From positions 496,001 through 560,000 of the forward strand of contig NZ_ATUG01000001.1 of NCBI RefSeq assembly GCF_000420085.1: a DNA stretch of 64,000 nt, read 5' to 3'. The notes below the pieces were generated by a model that saw only the letters and a list, made by a program, of their open reading frames with translations, had not been told where the DNA came from and did no database searches. Both the position numbers and the translations under genes were made by a program. This document shows, piece after piece, positions 44,611-53,256 of this stretch. Numbering within the stretch: the first letter of the stretch is position 1; every line of letters starts with the position of its first letter. Origin of the DNA: Desulfospira joergensenii DSM 10085 (lineage in GTDB: Bacteria > Desulfobacterota > Desulfobacteria > Desulfobacterales > Desulfobacteraceae).

Positions 44611-46149
44611 CTAATAGAGTTTGCCCACCTTATCCTCCACCGCTTTCACAATGCTCCCCTCCCGGAGCAGTTCCCTGACCCGGGCAATGTCATTGGACAG
44701 GAGACGGTCCTCTTTCATATAGTCCACCCGGCTGCGGATCACCTCGTAGGCGGCCATGGTGCCCTCCCCGGCCTTGATATTGGTGAAGAGATCAATGGCC
44801 TGGGCTCCGCAGAGCAGTTCAATGGCAATGACCTCTTCGACATTTTCCACGATATCCCGGCATTTCCGGGCCGCCACAGCCCCCATGGACACATGGTCCT
44901 CCTTGTTGGCCGAGGTGGGGATGGAATCCACCGAGGCCGGATGGGCAATGACCTTGTTTTCAGAGACCAGGGATGCGGCCACATACTGGGCGATCATGAA
45001 CCCGGAATTGAGCCCCCCGTCCTCCACCAGGAATGCGGGCAGTCCGGAAAGCTGGGGATTGACCAGGCGTTCGATGCGGCGCTCGGAGATATTGGCCAGC
45101 TCGGCAATGGCGATCCCTAAAAAATCACAGGCCAGGGCCAGGGGCTGTCCGTGGAAGTTACCGCCGGACAGGAACTCTTCGGAATCCGGAAAGATCAGGG
45201 GATTTTCCGTGGATGAGTTCATCTCCACCCGGATCACCCGGTCCACATATCCGAAGGCATCCCAGGAGGCCCCGTGAACCTGGGGGGAGCAGCGCAGGGT
45301 ATAGGCATCCTGGACCCGGGTGCAGTCCTTGTGGGAGGAGATGATCTCGGAGTTCTCCGTGATCTTGAGCATGTTCCGGGCCGCCTTGATCTGGCCCTGG
45401 TGGGGCCGGGCATTGTGGATCCGGGGATCAAAAGCCGTCCGTGTACCCATGAGGGTTTCCAGGCTCATGCCGGCGGCAATGTCTGCATGCTTGCAAAGAT
45501 TCAGGGCATCGTGGAGGGCAAGGCAGCCCAGGGCGATCATGAACTGGGTTCCGTTGATCAGGGCAAGGCCTTCCCCGGCCTGAAGTTCCAGGGGGGAGAT
45601 TCCCTTTGCCTCCAGGGCCCTGGCCCCGGACATGAGACGGCCGTCAATAAAGGCCTCCCCCTCGCCGATGAGCACCAGGGACAGATGGGCCATGGGAACC
45701 AGGTCCCCGGAAGCCCCCACAGATCCCTTTTCAGGAACCCGGGGAATGATGCCCTCATTGAGAATCCGGGCCAGTTTTTCAATGGTCTCCAGGCGCAAGC
45801 CGGAGTTGCCCCGGCAGAAATCGTTGATCCGCAGGGCCATCATGGCCCGGACCACATCGTCCTCCATGTTTTTGCCCACACCGGCCGCATGGCTGAGCAG
45901 GATGTTTTTCTGGAGTTTTCTCGTATCTTCCTTGGTAATGGTCACGCCGGACAGGGCCCCGAATCCCGTGGTCACTCCGTAGATTCTCTCTCCCTTGTCC
46001 ACCCATTTTTCAATGAGGCGGCTTGCCTTTTGAATCCGGGCCACAGAGCCCTGGGAAACCTTAACCCCTGCACCGTGGCGGGCAATGGCCACCAGATCCT
46101 CCAATTGAAAATCATTTCCGTTCAGCTTGATTGGTTCCGTCATTTTCAC
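44611..46149 (-). CDS. hutH: Histidine ammonia-lyase
   Basis: The 512-residue protein has the MIO-forming Ala-Ser-Gly at residues 146-148 (GSVGASGDLVPMAHL), Tyr57 in the YGVTTGFG motif, and the SSTENPLIF and GNFHGQPLALA segments of the active site. It deaminates histidine to urocanate, the first step of histidine utilisation. The length matches the family. It overlaps hutC by 4 bases, so regulator and enzyme are co-translated. No urocanase gene is in the window. Confidence 0.96.
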   Translation of the reverse strand: MKMTEPIKLNGNDFQLEDLVAIARHGAGVKVSQGSVARIQKASRLIEKWVDKGERIYGVTTGFGALSGVTITKEDTRKLQKNILLSHAAGVGKNMEDDVVRAMMALRINDFCRGNSGLRLETIEKLARILNEGIIPRVPEKGSVGASGDLVPMAHLSLVLIGEGEAFIDGRLMSGARALEAKGISPLELQAGEGLALINGTQFMIALGCLALHDALNLCKHADIAAGMSLETLMGTRTAFDPRIHNARPHQGQIKAARNMLKITENSEIISSHKDCTRVQDAYTLRCSPQVHGASWDAFGYVDRVIRVEMNSSTENPLIFPDSEEFLSGGNFHGQPLALACDFLGIAIAELANISERRIERLVNPQLSGLPAFLVEDGGLNSGFMIAQYVAASLVSENKVIAHPASVDSIPTSANKEDHVSMGAVAARKCRDIVENVEEVIAIELLCGAQAIDLFTNIKAGEGTMAAYEVIRSRVDYMKEDRLLSNDIARVRELLREGSIVKAVEDKVGKLY

Positions 46150-46865
46150 TGCCTCTTGAATTTTCCCCTTAATTTATATCTGGATCCCGGTGAGATGATC
46201 CTGGAGTAGGTGGCCACCCGGTCAAAGGACCAGGTTCTCCGGGTCAGGCAGAGGCAGGGCTCTTCCTCCCTGATCTTAAGATGCTTCCGGATTTCCCGGC
46301 TGCACTGGACCGCTTCGATGACATGCTCTGCCTCCTGAACCGGGGCGATCTCCAGAAGATACTCACTGGGTGTGATCCTTGTAAAATCCTGTTCCAGGTA
46401 TTCCGGGGCCACTTCGGGATTGATATACCGCTCGGAATACTGGACGCAGACCCCCCGGTCCCGGTGGAGAAATATGGAATGAAACACCGGAGCATCCGGG
46501 GCAAGATCCATTTTTCCGGCAATGCTCTTGTCCGCCTTTTCCTGCCGGAGAAGAAGGATATCGCAGGAATGGTCTCCGCCCCAGTCCCGGATCTCTGCGG
46601 CAATACTCCGGATCTCCAGGAGGGCCGCATCGGGCTTGGGCCGGGCCACAAAGGTTCCCACCCCCTGGATCCTCACGATCCTGCCCTCTTCGGTAAGCTC
46701 CTTAAGGGCCCGGTTGGCCGTCATTCTGGATGCGTTAAAGGCCCTGGCCAGCTGGGTTTCCGAGTCCACCCGGTCATCGGGCTTGAGTCTGCCCGATTCA
46801 ATATCCCGGACCACGCTCAATTTTATCCGCTCGTACAATGCAAAGGGCTGATCTGATGGTTTCAT
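46146..46865 (-). CDS. hutC: GntR-family histidine-utilisation repressor
   Basis: The 239-residue protein has a GntR winged helix (residues about 8-72: LARAFNASRMTANRALKELT) and a UTRA ligand domain with DIPVFHS-type sequence (DAPVFHSIFLHRDRGVCVQ) and YLLEIAPVQEAEHVIEA. HutC proteins repress hut genes and are induced by urocanate. The gene is divergent from hutI with a palindromic site in between, and it is translationally coupled to hutH. Confidence 0.93.
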   Translation of the reverse strand: MKPSDQPFALYERIKLSVVRDIESGRLKPDDRVDSETQLARAFNASRMTANRALKELTEEGRIVRIQGVGTFVARPKPDAALLEIRSIAAEIRDWGGDHSCDILLLRQEKADKSIAGKMDLAPDAPVFHSIFLHRDRGVCVQYSERYINPEVAPEYLEQDFTRITPSEYLLEIAPVQEAEHVIEAVQCSREIRKHLKIREEEPCLCLTRRTWSFDRVATYSRIISPGSRYKLRGKFKRQ

Positions 46866-46976
46866 ATCCTGTCTTTGGTAAAAGAGTCTATGGTTCCCGG
46901 TTAGCGAAGTTTTTCCTTTTTAAGGTCCCTCATCCCGGACCCGGGTGAATCACAAAAGGCTTGACTTCATATCTAT

Positions 46977-46992
46977 ACTTGTATAGACAAGT
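46977..46992. promoter_or_regulatory. HutC-type operator between hutC and hutI
   Basis: ACTTGT-ATAG-ACAAGT is a 16-bp interrupted palindrome resembling the TTGTATATACAA-type sites bound by HutC. It overlaps a possible plus-strand promoter (TTGACT at 46961, TATAGA at 46982). It could control hutI and, from the other side, hutCH. Confidence 0.8.
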
Positions 46993-47069
46993 ATTATCCA
47001 ATCCAGAAACAAATGTCAACACTGGGCAGATGAAAACCCAGGGAAATATAAAGCAGAGGGAAAAGAAAA

Positions 47070-48329
47070 TTGAATACCCCAAAACCCTTGATCAAAGACC
47101 ATCCGGAACAGGATCTTTTCTTCTTTAACTGCCGCGTGGCCACCATGGCCGGCGGGAAATATAATATCATCGAAAACGGCGCCCTTGTGACCCGGGGAGA
47201 AAAAATCCTCTGGGCCGGGCCGGGGCAGGACCTGCCCGGGGAACTCAAAAAAGAGGAGGCAGCTCCCATTGACTGTAAAGACAAATGGCTCCTGCCCGGA
47301 CTCGTGGACTGCCATACCCACCTGGTATGGGGAGGGTCCCGGGTCAACGAGTTTGAGATGCGTCTCAAAGGGGCCACATACGAAGAGATTGCCGCTGCCG
47401 GAGGCGGGATTTCATCCACGGTAAAGGCCACCCGGGCGGCCCGTGGGGACGCGCTTTTCTCCAGGGCAAAAAAAAGGATGGAAAATTGCCTCCAACAGGG
47501 GATCACCACCCTTGAAATCAAATCCGGATACGGTCTGGATCTTGAAACCGAATTAAAAATGCTCCGGGTCATGGACCGGCTCAGCCAAGAATTTCCCATC
47601 CATATCGAACCCACTTTTTTAGGGGCCCATGCCCTGCCCCCGGAGTTCAAAGACAGGTCCGGGGAGTATATCGACCTTGTCACCCAAACCATGCTCCCGG
47701 CGGTCAAGGACCAGGGGATAGCCACGGCCGTGGATGTGTTCTGCGAATCCATTGCCTTTTCCCGGGAAGAAACCCGAAAGGTGTTCCAGACGGCAACCGA
47801 TCTGGGTCTCCGGGTCAAGCTCCATGCGGAACAGCTGTCCGACTCGGACGGAGCCGCCCTGGCCGCGGAGTTCAATGCCCTTTCCTGCGATCATATCGAA
47901 TATCTCTCCCTTTCCGGAGCCCGGAAAATGGCCGAGAAAAAAGTCTCTGCCGTGCTTCTCCCAGGGGCCTTCTATTTTCTCAAGGAAAAACAGATTCCCC
48001 CGGTTCACTGGTTTCGGGAACTGGGGATTCCCATGGCCCTGTCCACGGACCTGAACCCGGGGTCGAGCCCGGTCCATTCCCTGACCCTGATCATGAACAT
48101 GGGCTGCCTGCTCTTCGGGCTGACCTGTGAGGAGGCCCTGGCCGGCACCACCCTCAACGGGGCCAGAGCCCTGGGCATGGAGGACAGGAAAGGCAGCATC
48201 GAGCCGGGCAAGGATGCCGACCTGGTCCTCTGGGACATTGATGCACCGGCAGACCTCTGCTATCTTGCCGGTCTTTCCCCGGTGGAAATGGTTGTCATCG
48301 GAGGTGAAATCCGGTATACAGCCCGGTGA
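47070..48329 (+). CDS. hutI: Imidazolonepropionase
   Basis: The 419-residue amidohydrolase has the metal motif VDCHTHLVWGG (near residue 81), FLGAHALPPEFK, LHAEQLSDSDGAALAAE and ALSTDLNPGSSP, all typical of HutI. It opens 4-imidazolone-5-propionate to N-formimidoyl-glutamate. The start is a TTG at 47070; a GAGGGA site is 8 bases upstream, and no ATG gives a full-length product. It is transcribed divergently from hutC-hutH. Confidence 0.94.
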   Translation: MNTPKPLIKDHPEQDLFFFNCRVATMAGGKYNIIENGALVTRGEKILWAGPGQDLPGELKKEEAAPIDCKDKWLLPGLVDCHTHLVWGGSRVNEFEMRLKGATYEEIAAAGGGISSTVKATRAARGDALFSRAKKRMENCLQQGITTLEIKSGYGLDLETELKMLRVMDRLSQEFPIHIEPTFLGAHALPPEFKDRSGEYIDLVTQTMLPAVKDQGIATAVDVFCESIAFSREETRKVFQTATDLGLRVKLHAEQLSDSDGAALAAEFNALSCDHIEYLSLSGARKMAEKKVSAVLLPGAFYFLKEKQIPPVHWFRELGIPMALSTDLNPGSSPVHSLTLIMNMGCLLFGLTCEEALAGTTLNGARALGMEDRKGSIEPGKDADLVLWDIDAPADLCYLAGLSPVEMVVIGGEIRYTAR

Positions 48330-48353
48330 AGATACATTCACCGGAGAAACCAG

Positions 48354-49043
48354 ATGAAGATATACGCGGTTGCCGATATCCACGGCAAATCGGGGCGGAT
48401 AAAGGCGATCCGCTCCGTGCTTGACCGATTTGAGCCTGAGATCATGGTGATCGCCGGAGACATCACCCATTACCTGATTCCGGAAAAGACCATCCGCCGA
48501 CTGGACCGGCTGGAGATCCCCATCCTGACGATCCGGGGGAATTCAGACCTGAAACGGGTGGAAGAGCTTGTGGAAGAATCCCAAAATATCCGCATGCTCA
48601 CCCCTGAGCCCTTGAATATCAAGGATCTTTCATTCTCAGGAACCGGAGGGGCCCTTGCCCTGCCCTTTGCCTCCAGGATCTGCCGCAAAGAAGAAGAGAT
48701 CCTGGAACGCCTGGGCAGAGAGCTTTCCTCCTCCTGCCCGGAAAATATTCTGGTGGTCCACCCCCCGCCCAGGGGAATCCTGGACAGGGTCGGAAACAAA
48801 TTCAGCGCCGGAAGCCGGAACCTGAAAGCTTTTATTGAAAAATTCCAGCCCGGTATCCTGTTCTGCGGCCATATCCATAATCAGCCCGGGGTCCAGGTCC
48901 TGGGCCGGACCATGGTGGTCAACTGCACCATGGGCCGGGTGGGCGGCGGAGTCGTCATTGAGTATGAAAAAGAGGGGCCGATCCGGGTAACCCTATTGAA
49001 ACCCGACGGCAGCAATGGTATGTCAACTCTGTTTACCCTATAA
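48354..49043 (+). CDS. Calcineurin-type metallophosphoesterase
   Basis: The 229-residue protein shows the metallophosphoesterase motif series: VADIHGKSGR, VIAGDITHY, RGNSD, VVHPPPRG and FCGHIHNQPGV, each giving metal ligands. Substrates in the family range from nucleotides to phosphodiesters and are not predictable here. It follows hutI by 24 bases on the same strand, so it may share its transcript, though hut function does not require it. Confidence 0.9.
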   Translation: MKIYAVADIHGKSGRIKAIRSVLDRFEPEIMVIAGDITHYLIPEKTIRRLDRLEIPILTIRGNSDLKRVEELVEESQNIRMLTPEPLNIKDLSFSGTGGALALPFASRICRKEEEILERLGRELSSSCPENILVVHPPPRGILDRVGNKFSAGSRNLKAFIEKFQPGILFCGHIHNQPGVQVLGRTMVVNCTMGRVGGGVVIEYEKEGPIRVTLLKPDGSNGMSTLFTL

Positions 49044-49054
49044 AGGAGTCTTGC

Positions 49055-49255
49055 ATGTGTGAATCAAACGTATATATAAAAGAAAACGATCAGGAAACCC
49101 TGGTCATGGAGAATGTGGCCGCCATCACCCCTGCCGGGGAAAACAGCTTTCTTCTCAAGGGGCTTCTGGGCGAAAGCAAAGAGATCAAGGGCATTATCGA
49201 GGATATCAACCTCATGGGGCATAAGATCATATTAAGGGCAGTTAATAATTCATAA
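49055..49255 (+). CDS. cooT: CooT-like nickel-binding protein
   Basis: The 66-residue protein starts MCESNVYI and has VMENVAAITPAGENSFLL and a final GHKIILRA, matching the small CooT family. Cys2 is the nickel ligand in CooT dimers, which help assemble the Ni site of CO dehydrogenase in Rhodospirillum. AAAGGAG lies 6 bases before the ATG. No CODH gene is in the window, so its target may be encoded elsewhere. Confidence 0.85.
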   Translation: MCESNVYIKENDQETLVMENVAAITPAGENSFLLKGLLGESKEIKGIIEDINLMGHKIILRAVNNS

Positions 49256-49261
49256 TTGATA

Positions 49262-49383
49262 ATGAACAATTAAGGACCGGCCCTTGCGGGCCGGCCTATT
49301 ATAGAGGGATCTTCGGGAATAACAATTTTTCCCATAAAAATGGGTGCGGAGCCTCCTCAATTCTTAATTATTAATTGTTCATC
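49262..49383. repeat. MITE-like inverted repeat with GC hairpin
   Basis: ATGAACAATTAA (49262-49273) and TTAATTGTTCAT (49372-49383) form 12-bp terminal inverted repeats around a 122-bp segment. Just inside the left end CCGGCCC-TTGC-GGGCCGG forms a strong 7-bp hairpin that may also end the cooT transcript, although no T-run follows. It carries no gene. Confidence 0.55.
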
Positions 49384-49393
49384 TGCTTGATAG

Positions 49394-49945
49394 ATGAAAG
49401 TATTCAAAACATATCTATCTGCCCTTGCCCGGGCAAACAGACTCGGGCCGGACACGGAATGGCTCTTTTATCCGGCCATGCTCCAGGACAGTCCGGCCAA
49501 GTGGTGGGATGACTTTGCTTTCCGCCACGCCCTCCACGAGGGCATTGATATCTGTTTTTACAGAACCGGCCCGAAAAGACCCGTGAAATTCATTCAAGCC
49601 CTTAAGGTTCCGGCCCTGGCCGACGGGACGGTTCTCAATGTCTGCGATGATTTCCTGGGCAGAACCCTGGTTCTGGAACACCAGGGATTCCAGGATTCCC
49701 CTGAAAGGATCATTTTTACTTACTCCCACCTGGCCCCTGCCCCGGGCCTTGAACCCGGTTCAAGGGTGGAAAGGGGAGAGATCCTTGCCCGGGTATTTGA
49801 TACCCGTCTGAAGCGGTCCAAACTGCCTCCCCACCTCCACATCTCCTGTATTGAGCTTCCCCGGTCCATCCCATTGGACCAATTGAACTGGAAGCTTTTC
49901 CCCCGGCGCGATAAAGTCAGCCTGATCAATCCTGTTTTCATCTGA
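49394..49945 (+). CDS. M23-like peptidase-domain protein
   Basis: The 183-residue protein has an HEGIDICFYR segment (His-x3-Asp) and PPHLHIS (His-x-His), the two metal-binding blocks of the LytM/M23 fold, around a lipoyl-like beta core (LADGTVLNVCDD; YSHLAPAPGLEPGSRVERGEI). Members cut peptidoglycan cross-links, or are inactive regulators. No signal peptide is evident, unusual for a wall enzyme. The start at 49394 lies just after the MITE-like repeat, and no strong ribosome site is visible. Confidence 0.75.
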   Translation: MKVFKTYLSALARANRLGPDTEWLFYPAMLQDSPAKWWDDFAFRHALHEGIDICFYRTGPKRPVKFIQALKVPALADGTVLNVCDDFLGRTLVLEHQGFQDSPERIIFTYSHLAPAPGLEPGSRVERGEILARVFDTRLKRSKLPPHLHISCIELPRSIPLDQLNWKLFPRRDKVSLINPVFI

Positions 49946-50109
49946 CCCGTTTTTATGGGATCTCCGGTCAATTGTCTATCCTGGGTCTATCCTGTAAAAT
50001 AAAGATTTCCAGGCCCTTAATTCCCAAAAGGGAATTGAAAAAATCAGAAATTTGATCTATGATCACCAGGATTTGGCATGGACACGTGAAAACAACCTGG
50101 AGAAAATGA

Positions 50110-50550
50110 ATGAAAACCATTAAATTTCTATTTTTGCTGATTATCCTGGGACTGCTCGGGCTCCTAGTTTACCAGAATCTTGATTATTTCATGGCAAAGC
50201 AGGCGTTAAGCATCGACCTTAAGATATCCGGATGGCACTGGACCACCCCTGAACTACCTACCCTGGCGTTCTGGGGGATCTGTTTTGGAATCGGACTTCT
50301 GATCACCGGATTCAAGGGGCTTGCCACCGCCTTTTCCCTGGGCAGGGAGATCAAGAAAAAAAATGCCGGAATCGACTCCCTGAAAAAGGAGATCAAAGAT
50401 CTGAAAAGCCGGCTGGATGTTTTCATTCATGATCCCTATATCAAGGCTGCCAAAGGATCGAATCCCGGAGATTCCCGGGACAAGGATCCTGCATCTGCCC
50501 CCGTGTCAGCCTCCGACGATACCCAACCCCATGATCCTGCCAATGCATAA
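50110..50550 (+). CDS. LapA/DUF1049-type membrane protein
   Basis: The 146-residue protein has two transmembrane helices (about residues 5-24 and 50-72), then a basic coiled coil (EIKKKNAGIDSLKKEIKDL) and a proline/serine-rich tail. This is the layout of lipopolysaccharide assembly protein A domain proteins. Two in-register ATGs occur; the second gives the product listed. It is 27 bases upstream of mutS. Confidence 0.8.
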   Translation: MKTIKFLFLLIILGLLGLLVYQNLDYFMAKQALSIDLKISGWHWTTPELPTLAFWGICFGIGLLITGFKGLATAFSLGREIKKKNAGIDSLKKEIKDLKSRLDVFIHDPYIKAAKGSNPGDSRDKDPASAPVSASDDTQPHDPANA

Positions 50551-50577
50551 GGAAAGGCAGCCCGATATTCTTGGTCC

Positions 50578-53253
50578 ATGAGTGAGAAAAAAAATACGCC
50601 CATGATGGAGCAGTACCTCTCCATCAAGGAAGAGTACCCGGATACCATCCTCTTTTACCGGATGGGGGATTTCTATGAGATGTTCAGTAAAGACGCGGAA
50701 GAAGCCGCCTCTATCCTGGAAATCGCCCTTACATCCAGAAACAAGAACGATGCCGACCCCATTCCCATGTGCGGGGTCCCTTTCAGGGCGGCAGACACCT
50801 ATATTGCCAAACTCATTGAAAACGGCCGCAAGGTCGCAGTGTGCGAGCAGGTAGAGGATGCAGCCGCGGCCAAGGGCCTGGTGAAACGGGAGGTGGTCCG
50901 GGTGATCACCCCGGGCATGATCCTCAATGAATCCCTGCTGGACAAAACCTCCAACAATTATCTTCTGGCCTTAAATTCTGTCAGGGATACGGCGGGCCTG
51001 GCCTGCCTGGATATCTCCACGGGAAGCTTCAGAACCTGCCAGGTTCCCAAGAACTCTTCCCAGTTCCCCCCTTCCCTGCTGGACGAGGCGGTCAAGCTCG
51101 ATCCCAAAGAGGTGCTTCTGCCCGCCCACTTTGAAGGCGATCCCCAGTACAGACAAGTGAGACAGGCCCTTTCCGGCCGTCAGATCACCTATCTTCCCAA
51201 GATGGAATTCCATGTGGAAGACGCCCGGGAAAGACTGGCCCAGAAATTCAAGACCCGGAGTCTTGAAGGCTTCGGCATTGAAGAGATGCCGGCCTCCATA
51301 TCCGCGGCAGGGGCGGTTCTCTCCTATGTACGGGACACCCAGCTGACAGATACCCTCCATATTTTCCAGATCACCCCCTATGATCTCAGCTCCTATCTGA
51401 AAATCGACGACAGATCCTGCCGGAATCTGGAACTGCTGGCCAATATCCAGACTCTGGATAAAAAAGGGAGCCTGATATCGGTCCTGGACCGGACCGTCAC
51501 GGCCATGGGCGGGCGGATGATCAAAAACTGGATCCGGCATCCCCTGGTGGACAGAAAAAAAATCGAGGAACGGCTTGACGCAGTGGAAGAACTCATGGGC
51601 GCCTCCCATATCCTTGCCCTTATCGTGAACCACCTCAAGTCTGTATACGACCTGGAACGGCTGGGTTCCAGGATATCCATGGGCCAGGGCAATGCCAGGG
51701 ACCTGCTGGCCCTGAGGACCTCCCTGGAAAAGCTGCCCGGGATCTTTAAGGAACTGGCCCTGTTCAAAGCCCCCCTGCTCAACGGGACCGGACTGGAAGA
51801 CCGGGACAGAATGACGGAGGAACTGACCGGCCTGGCCCGGCTCATCAAAGCCGCCATCCGGGAGGATGCCGTCCACGTGCTCAACGAGGGCAATATCATC
51901 AATGACGGGTACAGCCCGGAACTGGACGAGATCCTGGCCATATCCCGGGACGGCCGTTCCTGGATCGCAAAAACCGAAAGCCAGGAAAAGAAAAAGACCG
52001 GCCTCTCCTCCCTGAAGATAAAGTACAACAAGGTGTTCGGGTATTTTATCGAGGTATCCAAGGCCCAGTCTGCATCGGTTCCGGACCACTATATCCGCAA
52101 ACAGACCCTGGTCAATGCCGAGCGCTTCATCACCCAGGACATGAAAGAGGTGGAATCCACCATCCTCAACGCCCAGGAAAAACGGAGCGCCCTGGAGTAC
52201 CAGATCTTCTGCTCGGTCCGGGATGAGGTGGTGAAAAAGGCCGTGTTCATCCTGAAAATGGCCCGGTTCATCGCCCGCATCGACACCCTCCAGGGTCTTG
52301 CCGTGGCTGCGGCTGAAAACAACTACGTCAAACCCGAGATCAACGACTCCCAGGCCGTCTCCATTGAGGAGGGCAGGCATCCGGTGGTGGAAAAACTCAT
52401 CAAGGGAGAGCGGTACGTGCCCAACTCCATTGAGATGGACAATGAAACCAACCAGCTCCTGATCATTACCGGACCCAACATGGCCGGCAAGTCAACGGTG
52501 CTCAGACAGGTGGCCCTGACCGTGCTCATGGCCCAGACCGGCTCCTTTGTCCCGGCAAAAAAAGCCTCTATCTGCCTCATCGACCGGATATTCACCCGGG
52601 TGGGGGCCCTGGACAACCTTTCCTCGGGCCAGTCCACCTTTATGGTGGAGATGGAGGAGACTGCCAATATCGTTAACAACGCCACGGAAAACAGCCTGGT
52701 GATTCTGGATGAAATCGGCCGGGGGACCTCCACCTACGATGGGATGAGCATTGCCTGGGCCGTGGCCGAATTCCTCCATGACCTTGACGATAAAGGGGTA
52801 AAAACCCTTTTTGCCACCCACTACCATGAACTGACCCGTCTGGAAGAGCTGAAACCCAGGATCAAGAACTTTAATATCGCGGTCAAGGAGTTCAACGACA
52901 ATATCGTTTTCCTGAGAAGGCTGGTCAAGGGGGGAACCAATAAGAGCTACGGCATCCAGGTGGCCCGGCTGGCCGGGGTTCCGGACGCCATTGTCCGCTG
53001 CGCCAAACATGTTCTCTCCGGGATTGAAACCGGAAACACCCATCCGGCAGATCTTCCTGCCCCCCCTGAACCCTCCCCGCCTCCAAAACGGAAAACCCGT
53101 AAAAAAAGAGTGTCGGATCCCGGACAGATGGAGTTGTTCGAACATGGGAACCCGGATCTCAAAGAGATGCTGGCAGGGGCGGATATTTCCAATATGACCC
53201 CCCTCCAGGCCCTGAACTTTCTCAATGAAATGAAGCAAAAGGTCCTGAACTAA
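50578..53253 (+). CDS. mutS: DNA mismatch repair protein MutS
   Basis: The 891-residue protein has the mismatch-binding N-domain (FYRMGDFYEMF, whose Phe inserts at the mismatch), a connector, levers and clamp, and the ATPase: Walker A GPNMAGKST at residues 632-640, Walker B VILDEIGRGTSTYD, and FATHYHELTRLEEL. The C-terminal helix-turn-helix region is present (NMTPLQALNFLNEM). Slightly longer than E. coli MutS (853). It is 4 bases upstream of the amidase gene. No mutL is in the window. Confidence 0.97.
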   Translation: MSEKKNTPMMEQYLSIKEEYPDTILFYRMGDFYEMFSKDAEEAASILEIALTSRNKNDADPIPMCGVPFRAADTYIAKLIENGRKVAVCEQVEDAAAAKGLVKREVVRVITPGMILNESLLDKTSNNYLLALNSVRDTAGLACLDISTGSFRTCQVPKNSSQFPPSLLDEAVKLDPKEVLLPAHFEGDPQYRQVRQALSGRQITYLPKMEFHVEDARERLAQKFKTRSLEGFGIEEMPASISAAGAVLSYVRDTQLTDTLHIFQITPYDLSSYLKIDDRSCRNLELLANIQTLDKKGSLISVLDRTVTAMGGRMIKNWIRHPLVDRKKIEERLDAVEELMGASHILALIVNHLKSVYDLERLGSRISMGQGNARDLLALRTSLEKLPGIFKELALFKAPLLNGTGLEDRDRMTEELTGLARLIKAAIREDAVHVLNEGNIINDGYSPELDEILAISRDGRSWIAKTESQEKKKTGLSSLKIKYNKVFGYFIEVSKAQSASVPDHYIRKQTLVNAERFITQDMKEVESTILNAQEKRSALEYQIFCSVRDEVVKKAVFILKMARFIARIDTLQGLAVAAAENNYVKPEINDSQAVSIEEGRHPVVEKLIKGERYVPNSIEMDNETNQLLIITGPNMAGKSTVLRQVALTVLMAQTGSFVPAKKASICLIDRIFTRVGALDNLSSGQSTFMVEMEETANIVNNATENSLVILDEIGRGTSTYDGMSIAWAVAEFLHDLDDKGVKTLFATHYHELTRLEELKPRIKNFNIAVKEFNDNIVFLRRLVKGGTNKSYGIQVARLAGVPDAIVRCAKHVLSGIETGNTHPADLPAPPEPSPPPKRKTRKKRVSDPGQMELFEHGNPDLKEMLAGADISNMTPLQALNFLNEMKQKVLN

Positions 53254-53256
53254 GCC

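Noticed and set aside
50971..52380. Long minus-strand frame of 469 codons inside mutS
   Set aside because: Antisense to a well-conserved mutS; no domain and shadow-like composition.
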